From Alphaproteobacteria bacterium (GTDB lineage Bacteria > Pseudomonadota > Alphaproteobacteria > UBA8366 > Aestuariispiraceae), in contig JANSXE010000003.1 in NCBI GenBank assembly GCA_024743195.1, positions 1 to 64,000 on the forward strand: 64,000 bases of DNA. Reading direction: 5' to 3'. This document shows positions 43,688 to 51,917 of this stretch, in pieces. Position numbers and translations under genes: made by a program. The notes beneath the pieces are model-generated. The model had not been told where the DNA came from, searched no databases, and saw only the letters and a list, made by a program, of their open reading frames with translations. Each line of letters starts with the position of its first letter. Within the stretch, counting starts at the first letter, position 1.

Positions 43688-43996
43688 TCACCCGGACCGG
43701 ACGGCGGCCCGGCCGGCCTCGGTCAGCTTGCAGACCAGCCAATCCGGCTTCAAGGGATTGTTGAACCAGGGCTCCGCCCAGCCGCGCTCGATGCAGCTGC
43801 GCACCGTGCGCTCGCTGATCCGCTGGCCGTAGGCGTCGAACAGCGGGAGCTTGCCGCCCGCCTGGTCGAGCCCGCGGCGCAGATAGGCGAGCTGGGCCTT
43901 GCTCGGCCGCGCGACGCCCGGCGTTTGCGATTGGGCGGCGGCTTCCGTCGCGCCGTCGCCGTCTCCCGCCGCCAAGCTTTGATCCTGCGCCGTCAT
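43688..43996 (-). CDS. Small wHTH-like hypothetical protein
   Basis: The 102-residue protein has about 30 disordered N-terminal residues and then a compact helical domain: RPSKAQLAYLRRGLDQAGGKLPLFDAYGQRISERTVRSCIERGWAEPWFNNPLKPDWLVCKLTEAGRAAV. The end reads like a winged helix (recognition helix, wing, LTEAGRAAV typical of MarR/ArsR-like folds). I know similar uncharacterised proteins in alphaproteobacteria but no function. It lies 73 bp upstream of ggt and 80 bp after the HD gene, so it could be the last gene of one operon or the first of the next. Confidence 0.7.
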   Translation of the reverse strand: MTAQDQSLAAGDGDGATEAAAQSQTPGVARPSKAQLAYLRRGLDQAGGKLPLFDAYGQRISERTVRSCIERGWAEPWFNNPLKPDWLVCKLTEAGRAAVRSG

Positions 43997-44076
43997 GGCC
44001 GGTCCTCCTGCGCCGCGCTGCGCGCGTCGACCCGCAATGGTACGGCATGCAGCGCGGAAGGCAAGCAAGCCCGGCC

Positions 44077-44703
44077 CTATCGCCGCGCCATCGCTGCGGC
44101 CAATGTCTCGAAACGCTTGAGGAAACCGGCCTTCGCTTCGTCCGGCGGCTGCGGCGCGGCGTCGAAGGGGCCGGCGATGCGCACCTTCGGCGGCGCGCCC
44201 CACAGGCGGCGCGCCTCGGCCGCGCTGAAGCCGGCGATCTGGGTCGCCTCCAGATAGGCGCCCTGACGGTCGGCGCGCTTGATCTTGCGCGCGATGTCGG
44301 CGGGCAGGTCCGCCGGCAGGCCGAACCGCAGATGGACCGCCGCCTGCAGCCCTTTTTCGAGTTTCCTGTAATCGTAGCCGACGGCCGTCTTGAAGGGCGA
44401 GATCATGTCGCCGACGACGTATTCGCTGGCGTCGTGCAGCAGCGCCGCCAGCCGCCACGCCGGCGAGAGGCCGGGAGTCGCCTCCACCGTCAGCGCCTCG
44501 ACCATCACCGAGTGCTGGGCGACGGAGAAGGCCCAGGCGCCCGTCGTCTGACCGTTCCAGCGGGCCACGCGGCTGAGGCCGTGCGCGATGTCTTCGATCT
44601 CGACGTCCATCGGCGTCGGATTCAAGAGGTCGAGCCGGCGGCCGGACAGCATTCGCTGCCAGGCGCGGGGCGCGGGCTTTTCCGGTGCGCGCGTGGACGT
44701 CAT
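44077..44703 (-). CDS. HD-domain hydrolase (YfbR-like)
   Basis: The 208-residue protein has the HD-phosphohydrolase metal motifs: a His in FSVAQHSVMVEAL, the His-Asp pair in ALLHDASEYVVGDMISPFK, and a late Asp in KRADRQGAYLEA. The best match in memory is the YfbR 5'-deoxynucleotidase-like branch. The ATG at 44703 is used; the frame extends upstream into the hyi gene. It is the last gene of the C40 peptidase-TSUP-Hyi-HD run, 19 bp after hyi. Confidence 0.9.
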   Translation of the reverse strand: MTSTRAPEKPAPRAWQRMLSGRRLDLLNPTPMDVEIEDIAHGLSRVARWNGQTTGAWAFSVAQHSVMVEALTVEATPGLSPAWRLAALLHDASEYVVGDMISPFKTAVGYDYRKLEKGLQAAVHLRFGLPADLPADIARKIKRADRQGAYLEATQIAGFSAAEARRLWGAPPKVRIAGPFDAAPQPPDEAKAGFLKRFETLAAAMARR

Positions 44704-44722
44704 GCGCCGGGCCCGCCTGCGC

Positions 44723-45499
44723 TCAGCGATAGGCCGCGAGCCAGCCGAGCCCGTCCTCGGTCCGCCCGCTGGGAAAATACTCGCACCCGATCCAGCCGTC
44801 ATAGCCGACGGCGTCGAGCGCGTCGAAGAGCGCGGGGTAGTGGATCTCGCCCCGATCCGGTTCGCTCCGCTCCGGGGCGCCCGCGATCTGCACGTGGCCG
44901 AGGACCGGCGCGGTGCGCTCGATCGTGCGGATCAGGTCGCCCTGCGTCACCTGCCGGTGATAGAGATCGAGCTGAAGACGGATCGTGGGATCGCCGATCG
45001 CTTCGATCAGGGACAGCGCATCCTCGGTGCGGTTGACGACATAGCCCGGCATGTCGCGATCGTTGATCGGCTCCAGCAGCAAGGTCCGCCCGGCCTCCGC
45101 CGCCTTCGGCGCCAGCCGGCGGAGATTGGCCCCGAAGGCGCGCAGATAGGCCGTGTTGTCGAGGGTCTTCGGCGCGACGCCCGCCATGACGTGCAGCATC
45201 CGGCAGTTCAGCGCGCGGGCGTACTCGAGCGCCGTCTCCAGCGCCTGATCCAGTTCCTTCTCCCGACCGGGCAGGGCGCCCAGGCCCCGGTCGCCGGCGG
45301 CCCAATCCCCGGGCGGCAGGTTGAACAGCACGAGCTCGAGCCCCGTCGCCTCAAGCCGGTGCCTGATGGCGTCGGTCGGGTGCTCGTAAGGGAACTGGAT
45401 CTCCACCCCGGCGAAGCCGGCGTCGGCCGCCGCCTGGAAGCGATCCAAGAAGGGGCGCTCCGTGAATAGGGTGGAGAGATTGGCGGCGAAACGGGGCAT
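44723..45499 (-). CDS. hyi: Hydroxypyruvate isomerase family protein (OtnI-like)
   Basis: The 258-residue TIM-barrel protein starts [39 protein letters not shown]. It has the metal-binding residues of the family in LLLEPINDRDMPGYVVN, LQLDLYHRQVTQGDLIRTIE and HVQIAGAPERSEPDRGEIHY, ending with GWIGCEYFPSG. This pattern fits Hyi/OtnI, which isomerises hydroxypyruvate or 2-oxo-tetronate. No otnK/otnC or glyoxylate carboligase gene is adjacent, so the physiological substrate is open. Confidence 0.9.
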   Translation of the reverse strand: MPRFAANLSTLFTERPFLDRFQAAADAGFAGVEIQFPYEHPTDAIRHRLEATGLELVLFNLPPGDWAAGDRGLGALPGREKELDQALETALEYARALNCRMLHVMAGVAPKTLDNTAYLRAFGANLRRLAPKAAEAGRTLLLEPINDRDMPGYVVNRTEDALSLIEAIGDPTIRLQLDLYHRQVTQGDLIRTIERTAPVLGHVQIAGAPERSEPDRGEIHYPALFDALDAVGYDGWIGCEYFPSGRTEDGLGWLAAYR

Positions 45500-45508
45500 G
45501 GCGTCCGG

Positions 45509-46339
45509 TCAGCTGATCAGGCCGTAGATCATGCGCACCGCGGTCGCGAAAAGAAAGAGGGCGAAGGCCTTGCGCAGCAGGCCGGGCGGAATCGAATGGG
45601 TCAGCCGCGCGCCCAGCGGCGCGACCAAGGCGGTGGTGGGGGCGACCAGGGCGAAGCCCACCAGGCTGACATAGCCCAGCGTCAGCGGCGGCGTCCCCTC
45701 GACGCCGAGCCCGCTGATCGCGAAGCCGATCGCGCCCGGGACCGCGATGATCAGGCCGATCGCCGCCGCGGTCCCGACGGCGCGCCGGATCGGCACGCCG
45801 CAGGCGGTCATGATCGGCGTCGACATCGCGCCGCCGCCGATCCCCATCATCGAGGAGAGCAGCCCCACGACCCCGCCGATCGAGAACAGCGCCGGGCCGC
45901 CCGGCAACGTCTCCCGCAGGCGCCAGTCGTCGCCGCGGAAGGCCATGTTGGCGGCGATCAGAAGCGCCACTGCGGCGAAGACGCCGGTGAGGGCGCGCCC
46001 GTCGAGCTGCGCCGCGAGCGCGGCGCCGAGCGCGACGCCGACCAGAACGCCCGGCCCCCAGCTCTTCAGGATCGTCAGATCGACGGCGGCGCGCTTGTAG
46101 TGGGCGCGGGTCGAACTGATCGAGGTCGGGATGATGGTGGCGAGCGAGGTGCCCACCGCCAGATGCATGCGGATCGCCTCCTCGACGCCGATCACGTCGA
46201 ACAGGTGGAAGAGAACCGGCACGATGACGATGCCGCCGCCGACGCCCAGCAGGCCGGCGAGCAGGCCGGCCGCGACGCCCGCGCCGAGCATCACCGCCGC
46301 GAGCGGGACGAGGACGTCGACCGACAGGGTTTCCAACAC
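45509..46339 (-). CDS. TSUP-family (TauE/SafE) sulfite/anion exporter
   Basis: The 276-residue protein has about eight helices in two repeats, each with the TSUP glycine motif (GLLAGLLGVGGGIVIVPVL in the first, GLLSSMMGIGGGAMSTPIM in the second). The GTG start at 46339 shares one base with the stop of the upstream peptidase gene (TAGTG), so translation is probably coupled; a TTG one codon later is an alternative. TSUP proteins move sulfite, sulfoacetate or other small organic acids across the inner membrane. The direction and substrate cannot be stated. Confidence 0.92.
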   Translation of the reverse strand: MLETLSVDVLVPLAAVMLGAGVAAGLLAGLLGVGGGIVIVPVLFHLFDVIGVEEAIRMHLAVGTSLATIIPTSISSTRAHYKRAAVDLTILKSWGPGVLVGVALGAALAAQLDGRALTGVFAAVALLIAANMAFRGDDWRLRETLPGGPALFSIGGVVGLLSSMMGIGGGAMSTPIMTACGVPIRRAVGTAAAIGLIIAVPGAIGFAISGLGVEGTPPLTLGYVSLVGFALVAPTTALVAPLGARLTHSIPPGLLRKAFALFLFATAVRMIYGLIS

Positions 46340-47202
46340 TAGTCCAGAATCCGAAGCGCTTTTGTGAGGCGCGAGCCTTCGGCCCGCTCGATATGCGCGT
46401 CGAGCTCGTCGAGGCGCCAGATGCGCGTCGCCATGTCGGTCGCGTTGGCGTGCAGGATGCGTGCGCCGTCCAGCATGATCCCGACATGGCCCGGCCAGAA
46501 GACCAGATCGCCGCGCCGTGCGGCCGCCGCGCCGCCCTCGACCGGCCGGCCCAGCGCCGCCGCCTGCATATCGGTGTCGCGCGGACAGGCGATCCCGCAA
46601 CGCTGCAGGGCGAGCTGGATCAGGCCGGAGCAATCCAACCCGACGCTGGTCTTGCCGCCCCAGAGATAGGGCGTCTCCAGGAACGTCTCCGCCACCGACG
46701 CCGGATCGTCGGCGACGGCGCCGATCGGCGCGACGTGGCCGGCGTGCACGCAGCCGCCGCCCCAATCGGCGGCCAGATGGGCCCAGCGCCCCTCGACCGC
46801 GGCGACCGCGACGGCGCCTTCCAGGCTCAGCAGGTCCCGGGGCGGCGTCTTCAGGTCCGGCGCGGGATAGAGATAGGTTCGCAGCGCCGCGACCGTATGC
46901 GTCGCCGGAGCGCCGGGGGGGGCCAGGCGATCCTCACGGCAATAGCCGACATAGCCGTCGCGCTCGGCCTGCACCCAGGCCCAGTTGTCGCGCCGGTCGA
47001 AGACGCGCACCCTCTCTCCGAACAGGAGCTGGCTGTCCTGCGGCGCCTCGTCCGCCGGACGGCGGCGCAGCGCGGCGGCGCCCGCCGCGACCTGCGCCGG
47101 ATCGCCGGCGACGAAGCGTGCGGCCGCGACGCGGCCTTCGAGCCGCGCGTCGGCGAGATCCTCGCGATAGGCGTTGAGGCGCGGATCGAGCTGATCGGCC
47201 AT
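46339..47202 (-). CDS. NlpC/P60 (C40) peptidase with SH3 domains
   Basis: The 287-residue protein has two bacterial SH3-like segments (residues about 60-95 and 108-158) followed by an NlpC/P60 catalytic domain. Its catalytic residues are Cys191 (GLDCSGL), His239 (PGHVGIM) and His251 (LHANA). Such enzymes cut peptidoglycan stem peptides. There is no obvious signal peptide, which is common for cytosolic recycling-type members. It is the first gene of a four-gene minus-strand run and overlaps the TSUP gene by one to three bases. Confidence 0.92.
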   Translation of the reverse strand: MADQLDPRLNAYREDLADARLEGRVAAARFVAGDPAQVAAGAAALRRRPADEAPQDSQLLFGERVRVFDRRDNWAWVQAERDGYVGYCREDRLAPPGAPATHTVAALRTYLYPAPDLKTPPRDLLSLEGAVAVAAVEGRWAHLAADWGGGCVHAGHVAPIGAVADDPASVAETFLETPYLWGGKTSVGLDCSGLIQLALQRCGIACPRDTDMQAAALGRPVEGGAAAARRGDLVFWPGHVGIMLDGARILHANATDMATRIWRLDELDAHIERAEGSRLTKALRILD

Positions 47203-47315
47203 GGGACGGCGCGGCCTCCGTGTCGGCGGCGGAATGATGCTCGCCCGTGCTTACGCAAGCGCGCCGCGCTTGGCAATCGTCGCGCAGGTCCGCAAGCGGC
47301 CCGCGGGACCGGAGG

Positions 47316-47882
47316 TCAGTCGAACAGCTTGTCGATCTCATCCTGCGAGATCGACGCCTCCGAGGGCAGGGCGGGACCGTTCAGAAGCGTGGCGTCGGCG
47401 TCCATCTGATCGGCGTCCTCGCCGTACTTCTCCGCCATCTGTTCGATGGCTTCGACGCCCCAGAGCGAGACCATGGCGTTGACCCGCTCCTCCACGAATT
47501 TCATGGAGCGCACGATCTTGGTGACGCGCTGGCCGGTGATGTCCTGGAAGGTGCAGGCCTCGATGGCCTGCATGGTCTGATCGTTGACCTTGTCGCAGAG
47601 GGCGGCGCGTTTCTCGGCGTCTTCCTCCGCGCGGATTTCTTCGACGAGCTCGTCGACCTGCTCCATCTGTTCGAGAATGGAATGCGTCGCGCGCTCGGTC
47701 GCGCCGACGATCTCGTCGAGCTGATCCGACATGCTCTGGAAGCGCGTGCGGTCGCCGTCGCGCGAGACCATCTGGGCGATTTCTTCGCGGAAGCGCCGCA
47801 CATACTGGACGAGGCTGACGACCTCGGCCTTGAGGTGGTCGTCGCTCATCGGCGGATGCGGCTTTGTGGACGGTGCGGGCAT
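47316..47882 (-). CDS. cheZ: Chemotaxis phosphatase CheZ (orphan)
   Basis: CheZ removes phosphate from CheY-P. The 188-residue helical protein has the catalytic motif FQDITGQR with Asp114 and Gln118, equivalent to the Asp-x3-Gln of CheZ. Its C-terminal peptide SQDEIDKLFD resembles the CheY-binding tail of E. coli CheZ and the N-terminus of FliM. I use the first ATG (47882) because GGGGAGG lies upstream. No che, mot or flagellar operon is near; the neighbours are a C40 peptidase and a RAM-domain gene. Confidence 0.92.
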   Translation of the reverse strand: MPAPSTKPHPPMSDDHLKAEVVSLVQYVRRFREEIAQMVSRDGDRTRFQSMSDQLDEIVGATERATHSILEQMEQVDELVEEIRAEEDAEKRAALCDKVNDQTMQAIEACTFQDITGQRVTKIVRSMKFVEERVNAMVSLWGVEAIEQMAEKYGEDADQMDADATLLNGPALPSEASISQDEIDKLFD

Positions 47883-47934
47883 GTCTGAACGGGCCTCCCC
47901 TGGCGGCGCTTGCGCGCCGGGAGCGCGCGGTATC

Positions 47935-48174
47935 TCAGAATGCTTTAAACGTGATGATGGTAAAGGTATCCTTAACGCCGGGCAGCGTTTGGATGCGATC
48001 GTTCACGAAGTGGCCGATATCCGCGTCCTTATCCAAGTAGCATTTCATCAACAGATCGTAGTGACCGGAGGTCGAATAGACCTCGGAGACCTGCTCGACT
48101 TCCTGAATGGCGGCGTCCGCGACCTCATAGGCGCGGCCGAGGTCGCATTTCACCTGGATGAAGATCGTCTGCAT
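47935..48174 (-). CDS. Stand-alone Lrp/AsnC ligand-binding (RAM) domain protein
   Basis: The 79-residue protein is a RAM (AsnC_trans_reg) domain with no DNA-binding part. It starts MQTIFIQVKCDLGRAYEVADAAIQ and contains VYSTSGHYDLLMKCYLDKDADIGHFVNDRIQTLPGV. Stand-alone RAM proteins form ring oligomers that bind amino acids and may modulate full-length Lrp regulators. A GGGAG lies upstream of the ATG. It is 52 bp upstream of cheZ on the same strand, so the two may be co-transcribed. Confidence 0.93.
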   Translation of the reverse strand: MQTIFIQVKCDLGRAYEVADAAIQEVEQVSEVYSTSGHYDLLMKCYLDKDADIGHFVNDRIQTLPGVKDTFTIITFKAF

Positions 48175-48281
48175 GGGGCGGCGCTCCCGCGTGAGGTGGC
48201 GTGACGGTCAGGGGCGCGAGTTTGCGACAGGGCCCCCCGCCGGCGCAAGCGCCGGCGCAGCGCCCGTCCCTTGCGCGGACG

Positions 48282-49847
48282 TCAGCGCAGCAGGAAAGCC
48301 GGCGCCATGTCGGTTTCGCCGAACGGCTTGTCCAGATCCTCCGGCGCGACGTCCGGCGGGGTCAGTTCGTCCTGGCGATTCTCGTCCCGACGCCGGCCGC
48401 CCCGACTTTGATCGCGACCTTGATCCCGGCCCTGATCCCGGCGGGATCGGCTGGCGCGCTTCGGCGGCGCGTCCTGCCGGGGCTCCCGGTCCGAGGGCTG
48501 CTCGCCGGCAGCCTCGGAGGGCGTTTGGCCCGCCGCGTCGCCGTTTGCTTCGGGGGCCGCCTCGGCGGCGGGCTCCGGCTTGCGGCTGCGGCTCTTCCTG
48601 CCGCGCGCTTTCTTCGCACGGGCCTCGGCCTCCGCGGGCGCCGTCTCGGCGGGTTCCTGCGGGGCGGCTGCGGGGGCGGCTGTAGGGGCGGGCGCCTCAG
48701 CGGCGTCCGCAGCGGCGTCCTCTGCGCCGCCGCCCGCGCCGTCGCGGGGGATCTTGCGGCCGATCAGCTTCTCGATTTCGGCGATCTGCTTCTCGTCATG
48801 ATCGGTGACCAGCGTGATCGAGACGCCTTTGCGGCCGGCCCGGCCGGTGCGCCCGACGCGGTGGACGTAATCCTCGGAATGGGAGGGGACGTCGTAGTTG
48901 AAGACGTGGCTGACCGTCGGGATGTCGAGCCCGCGCGCGGCGACGTCGGAGCAGACCAGGACGTTGATCTCCCCGTCGCGGAACTTCGCCAGCCACTCCA
49001 TGCGTTTGTACTGGTCCATGTCGCCATGTAGCGCGCCGGCGGAGAAGCCGTCCTTCTCCAGGCTGCGATAAAGCGTGGCGACGTCGCGCTTGCGGTTGCA
49101 GAAGACCAGCGCGTTCGTCACCGCCGTCTCGCGCAGCAACTCCACCAGTTTGCGCCGCTTGCTGCGCGGGCTCACCGGCACCGCGCGCTGCTCGATCGTG
49201 TCGGCCGTGGTGGCCGGCGGCGAGACGGTGATCTCCTTCGGGTTGTCGAGGAACTTGTCCGCCAGCCGCCGGATTTCCTTCGGCATGGTGGCCGAGAACA
49301 TCAGCGTCTGCCGAATCCGTGGCATCAGCGAGACGATATGCTCCACGTCCGGGATGAAGCCCATGTCGAGCATCCGGTCGGCCTCGTCGATCACCAGGAT
49401 CTTTGTGTCGGTCAGGATGACCTTGCCGCGCTCGCAATGATCCATGAGCCGGCCCGGCGTGGCGATCAGCACGTCGACGCCGCGGGTGATCTTCTGCTCC
49501 TGCTCGCTGAAACTCACGCCGCCGATCAGCAGCGCCATTTCGAGCTTCAGGTACTTGCCGTAGATCTCGAAATTCTCGGCCACCTGCGCGGCCAGCTCCC
49601 GCGTCGGCTCCAGGATCACCGAGCGCGGCATGCGTGCGCGCCCCCGGCCCTGCGAGAGGATGTCGATCATCGGCAGCGTGAAGGAGGCGGTCTTTCCCGT
49701 CCCCGTCTGCGCGCAGCCGAGGATGTCCCGGTTCATGAGGACGGCCGGAATGGCCTTCTCCTGGATGGGCGTCGGCTTCTCGTACCCGGCGTCGGTCACG
49801 GCGCGCAGGAGATGGTCGGATAGTCCCAGATCGGCGAACTTCGTCAT
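48282..49847 (-). CDS. DEAD-box RNA helicase (RhlE-like)
   Basis: The 521-residue protein has all DEAD-box motifs: the Q motif YEKPTPIQEKAIP, AQTGTGKT, PTRELAAQ, DEADRML, SAT, and HRVGRTGRAGR in the second RecA domain. After residue about 400 it has a disordered acidic-then-basic tail with Ala/Glu/Pro and RDQGRDQ-type repeats, common in RhlE/CsdA-like helicases, for RNA or ribosome contact. The ATG at 49847 is the family start; the open frame continues upstream without similarity. It probably acts in RNA decay or ribosome assembly. Confidence 0.95.
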   Translation of the reverse strand: MTKFADLGLSDHLLRAVTDAGYEKPTPIQEKAIPAVLMNRDILGCAQTGTGKTASFTLPMIDILSQGRGRARMPRSVILEPTRELAAQVAENFEIYGKYLKLEMALLIGGVSFSEQEQKITRGVDVLIATPGRLMDHCERGKVILTDTKILVIDEADRMLDMGFIPDVEHIVSLMPRIRQTLMFSATMPKEIRRLADKFLDNPKEITVSPPATTADTIEQRAVPVSPRSKRRKLVELLRETAVTNALVFCNRKRDVATLYRSLEKDGFSAGALHGDMDQYKRMEWLAKFRDGEINVLVCSDVAARGLDIPTVSHVFNYDVPSHSEDYVHRVGRTGRAGRKGVSITLVTDHDEKQIAEIEKLIGRKIPRDGAGGGAEDAAADAAEAPAPTAAPAAAPQEPAETAPAEAEARAKKARGRKSRSRKPEPAAEAAPEANGDAAGQTPSEAAGEQPSDREPRQDAPPKRASRSRRDQGRDQGRDQSRGGRRRDENRQDELTPPDVAPEDLDKPFGETDMAPAFLLR

Positions 49848-50128
49848 AGGGTTGGCGCTGATATCCCAAGCAAAAAACGGGCTGCGGCGTCTTCGTCGCG
49901 ATCGCGCAAAGCGGGGATCGCGGGACGCCCGTGGACCCAGTGGCCGGCCCCTATCTGGCGCCCAGGCCGGGGATCGGCGGGGGCGGGCGGCCGGCGGCGC
50001 ACCGGGGCGGACTATAGGGGTTGCCGGACCCGTGTCAATCGCGCTGCGCCGGCCGGCTGCGGCGGGGCGCGGAGGTTGCGCCGATTCCGCCGGCGCCGTT
50101 GCCCAAGGGTCACGCTCGCCCGCTTCTG

Positions 50129-50626
50129 CTAAAGCAGCGTCGGCTGCTCCGACGTTGCGCCTTCGAGCCGCAAGAGGAAAGCCTTCCTGGACAGTCCCCC
50201 GCCGAATCCGGTGAGGGCGCCCTGCGCGCCGATCACCCGATGGCAGGGGATCAGGATCGGGATCGGATTCCGGCCGTTGGCCGCGCCGACGGCGCGGCTG
50301 GCGGTGGGGGCGCCGATCGCCCGCGCGATCTCGCCGTAGCTGCGCGTCGTCCCGTAGGGGATGTCCTGCAGGGCGCGCCACACCGTCAGTTGGAACGTCG
50401 TGCCTTGCGGGCGCAGGGGAATGTCGAACGCGCGCGCCTCGCCGGCGAAATAGGCGGAGAGCGCGCGGCGCAGGCCGGCGAAGGCGTCCGGCGCGCGCCG
50501 CCAGCCCGGGGCCGGCGCCGCGGGGTCGTCGCCCTCTGGAAGAGTTAAGCGCTGCAGCGCCGCGCCGTCGCCTGCCGCCAGGAGCGGGCCCAGCGGGCCC
50601 TCCAGGATGTCGTAAAGGACCGTCAT
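50129..50626 (-). CDS. ogt: Methylated-DNA-protein-cysteine methyltransferase
   Basis: This suicide enzyme removes O6-alkyl groups from guanine. The 165-residue protein has the helix-turn-helix segment PYGTTRSYGEIARAIGAPTASRAVGAANGRNP and the acceptor Cys128 in IPCHRVIG. ALTGFGGGLSRKAFLLRLE completes the domain. Its start overlaps the stop of the upstream Ada-type gene (ATGA), so the two halves of a classical Ada protein are encoded as two coupled genes. Confidence 0.96.
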   Translation of the reverse strand: MTVLYDILEGPLGPLLAAGDGAALQRLTLPEGDDPAAPAPGWRRAPDAFAGLRRALSAYFAGEARAFDIPLRPQGTTFQLTVWRALQDIPYGTTRSYGEIARAIGAPTASRAVGAANGRNPIPILIPCHRVIGAQGALTGFGGGLSRKAFLLRLEGATSEQPTLL

Positions 50627-51252
50627 GTCGGGGGCGGGGCGGGCAGGGCGCTTCCGGCCGCGTCGGCGGTCCCGGCCGGGCGCGCCGGCGCGCCGGTCGC
50701 CGCGCGCCGCATCTGCGACGGCGGGCGGCCGTAGAGCCTTAGGAAGCTGTCGTTGAAGCGCCGCAGGCTCTTGAAGCCCGCCTGGACGGCGACCTCCGCC
50801 ATGGGCAGGTCGGTCTCGTCCAGCAGGCGCTTGGCCCGCTGCAGGCGCAGGGTCTGCGCGGTCCGGCCGGGGCTGGCGCCCACATGCTTCGCGAAAAGCC
50901 GCGTCAGATGCCGCGCGCCGACGCCGAGCCGCTCCGCCAGCGCCGCGACGGAGCCGTCGTCCAGGGCGCCCGCCTCGATCAGCCTCAGGGCGCGCTCGAC
51001 CGTTGCGCCCGCGCCCTTCCAGGCCGGGCAGAAGGGCGCCGTCTCCGGTCGGCAGCGCAGGCAGGGTCGATAACCCGCCCGCTCCGCCGCCGCGGCGCTT
51101 GGGTAATAGATCACGTTGCGCGGCAGCGGCTGCTTCACCGGGCAGACCGGCCGGCAGTAGATTCCCGTCGTCTTCACGGCGGTGAAGAACAGGCCGTCGA
51201 AGGCCGGGTCGCGGCGGTAGCGCGCCGCCTCGCAGGTTGCGATATCAAGCAT
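50623..51252 (-). CDS. Ada-type methyl-phosphotriester sensor and AraC regulator (AdaA-like)
   Basis: The 209-residue protein has the Ada zinc domain with Cys33, Cys37, Cys64 and Cys67 (GIYCRPVCPVKQP and YRPCLRCRPE); one cysteine accepts a methyl group from DNA phosphotriesters. An AraC HTH domain follows (VAALAERLGVGARHLTRLFAKHVGASP and MAEVAVQAGFKSLRRFND). The C-terminus is a Pro/Ala-rich tail. It should sense alkylation and activate the coupled ogt gene, in the way Bacillus AdaA does. Confidence 0.94.
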   Translation of the reverse strand: MLDIATCEAARYRRDPAFDGLFFTAVKTTGIYCRPVCPVKQPLPRNVIYYPSAAAAERAGYRPCLRCRPETAPFCPAWKGAGATVERALRLIEAGALDDGSVAALAERLGVGARHLTRLFAKHVGASPGRTAQTLRLQRAKRLLDETDLPMAEVAVQAGFKSLRRFNDSFLRLYGRPPSQMRRAATGAPARPAGTADAAGSALPAPPPT

Positions 51253-51367
51253 GCGCCAAGTCTAGCCGCGCGAGGCGTTCGCGGCGAGCGGGGGGCGATG
51301 ATGAGGTCCGAAAACGGCCAGCGCTGCGCTTGCCGAGGCTGGGCGGCTGGCGCACAGTGGCGGCGTC

Positions 51368-51910
51368 ATGCTGCTCGACCGGGACCGCTGCCTTCTGCTG
51401 CTCGTCGATTTCCAGGAGCGTCTGCTGCCTGCGCTCGCCGGCGGGGAGTCTGCGCTCGGCAATGCGGAGCGTTTGTTGACCGCGGCGCGCCGGCTCGGCC
51501 TGCCGGCGCGCGCGACCGAGCAGTATCCGAAAGGTCTGGGCGTCACCGACGCGCGCTTGCGCGGAGAGCTGGACCCCGGCGAAATTCTGGAGAAGACGCA
51601 CTTCAACGCTGCGCGCGAGGGCTCCGTCGCCGATGCGGTGGCGGCGACGCGCCGACGCACGCTGGTTCTCGCCGGGGCGGAAGCGCATGTCTGCGTGCTG
51701 CAAACGGCGCTCGGATTCCAGTCGCAGGGCTACGCCGTCGCCGTCGTCGCCGACGCGACGGCGAGCCGGACGGCGGAGAACGCCCAACTCGGCCTCGGCC
51801 GCATGCGCCGGGCCGGGGTCGAGATCGTTTCGACCGAGATGGCGCTGTTCGAATGGATCGGCCAAGCGGCGACGCCGGAGTTCCGCGACCTCCTGCCGCT
51901 GATCAAGTAG
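51368..51910 (+). CDS. Isochorismatase-family cysteine hydrolase
   Basis: The 180-residue protein has the Asp-Lys-Cys triad of the family: Asp14 (LLVDFQERL), Lys76 (ILEKTHFN) and Cys109 (GAEAHVCVLQTA). Length and pattern fit the YcaC/hydrolase-like subgroup. The natural substrate is unknown. The alpha/beta-hydrolase gene follows 7 bp downstream, so the two form a small operon. Confidence 0.92.
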   Translation: MLLDRDRCLLLLVDFQERLLPALAGGESALGNAERLLTAARRLGLPARATEQYPKGLGVTDARLRGELDPGEILEKTHFNAAREGSVADAVAATRRRTLVLAGAEAHVCVLQTALGFQSQGYAVAVVADATASRTAENAQLGLGRMRRAGVEIVSTEMALFEWIGQAATPEFRDLLPLIK

Positions 51911-51917
51911 CGGGCCG

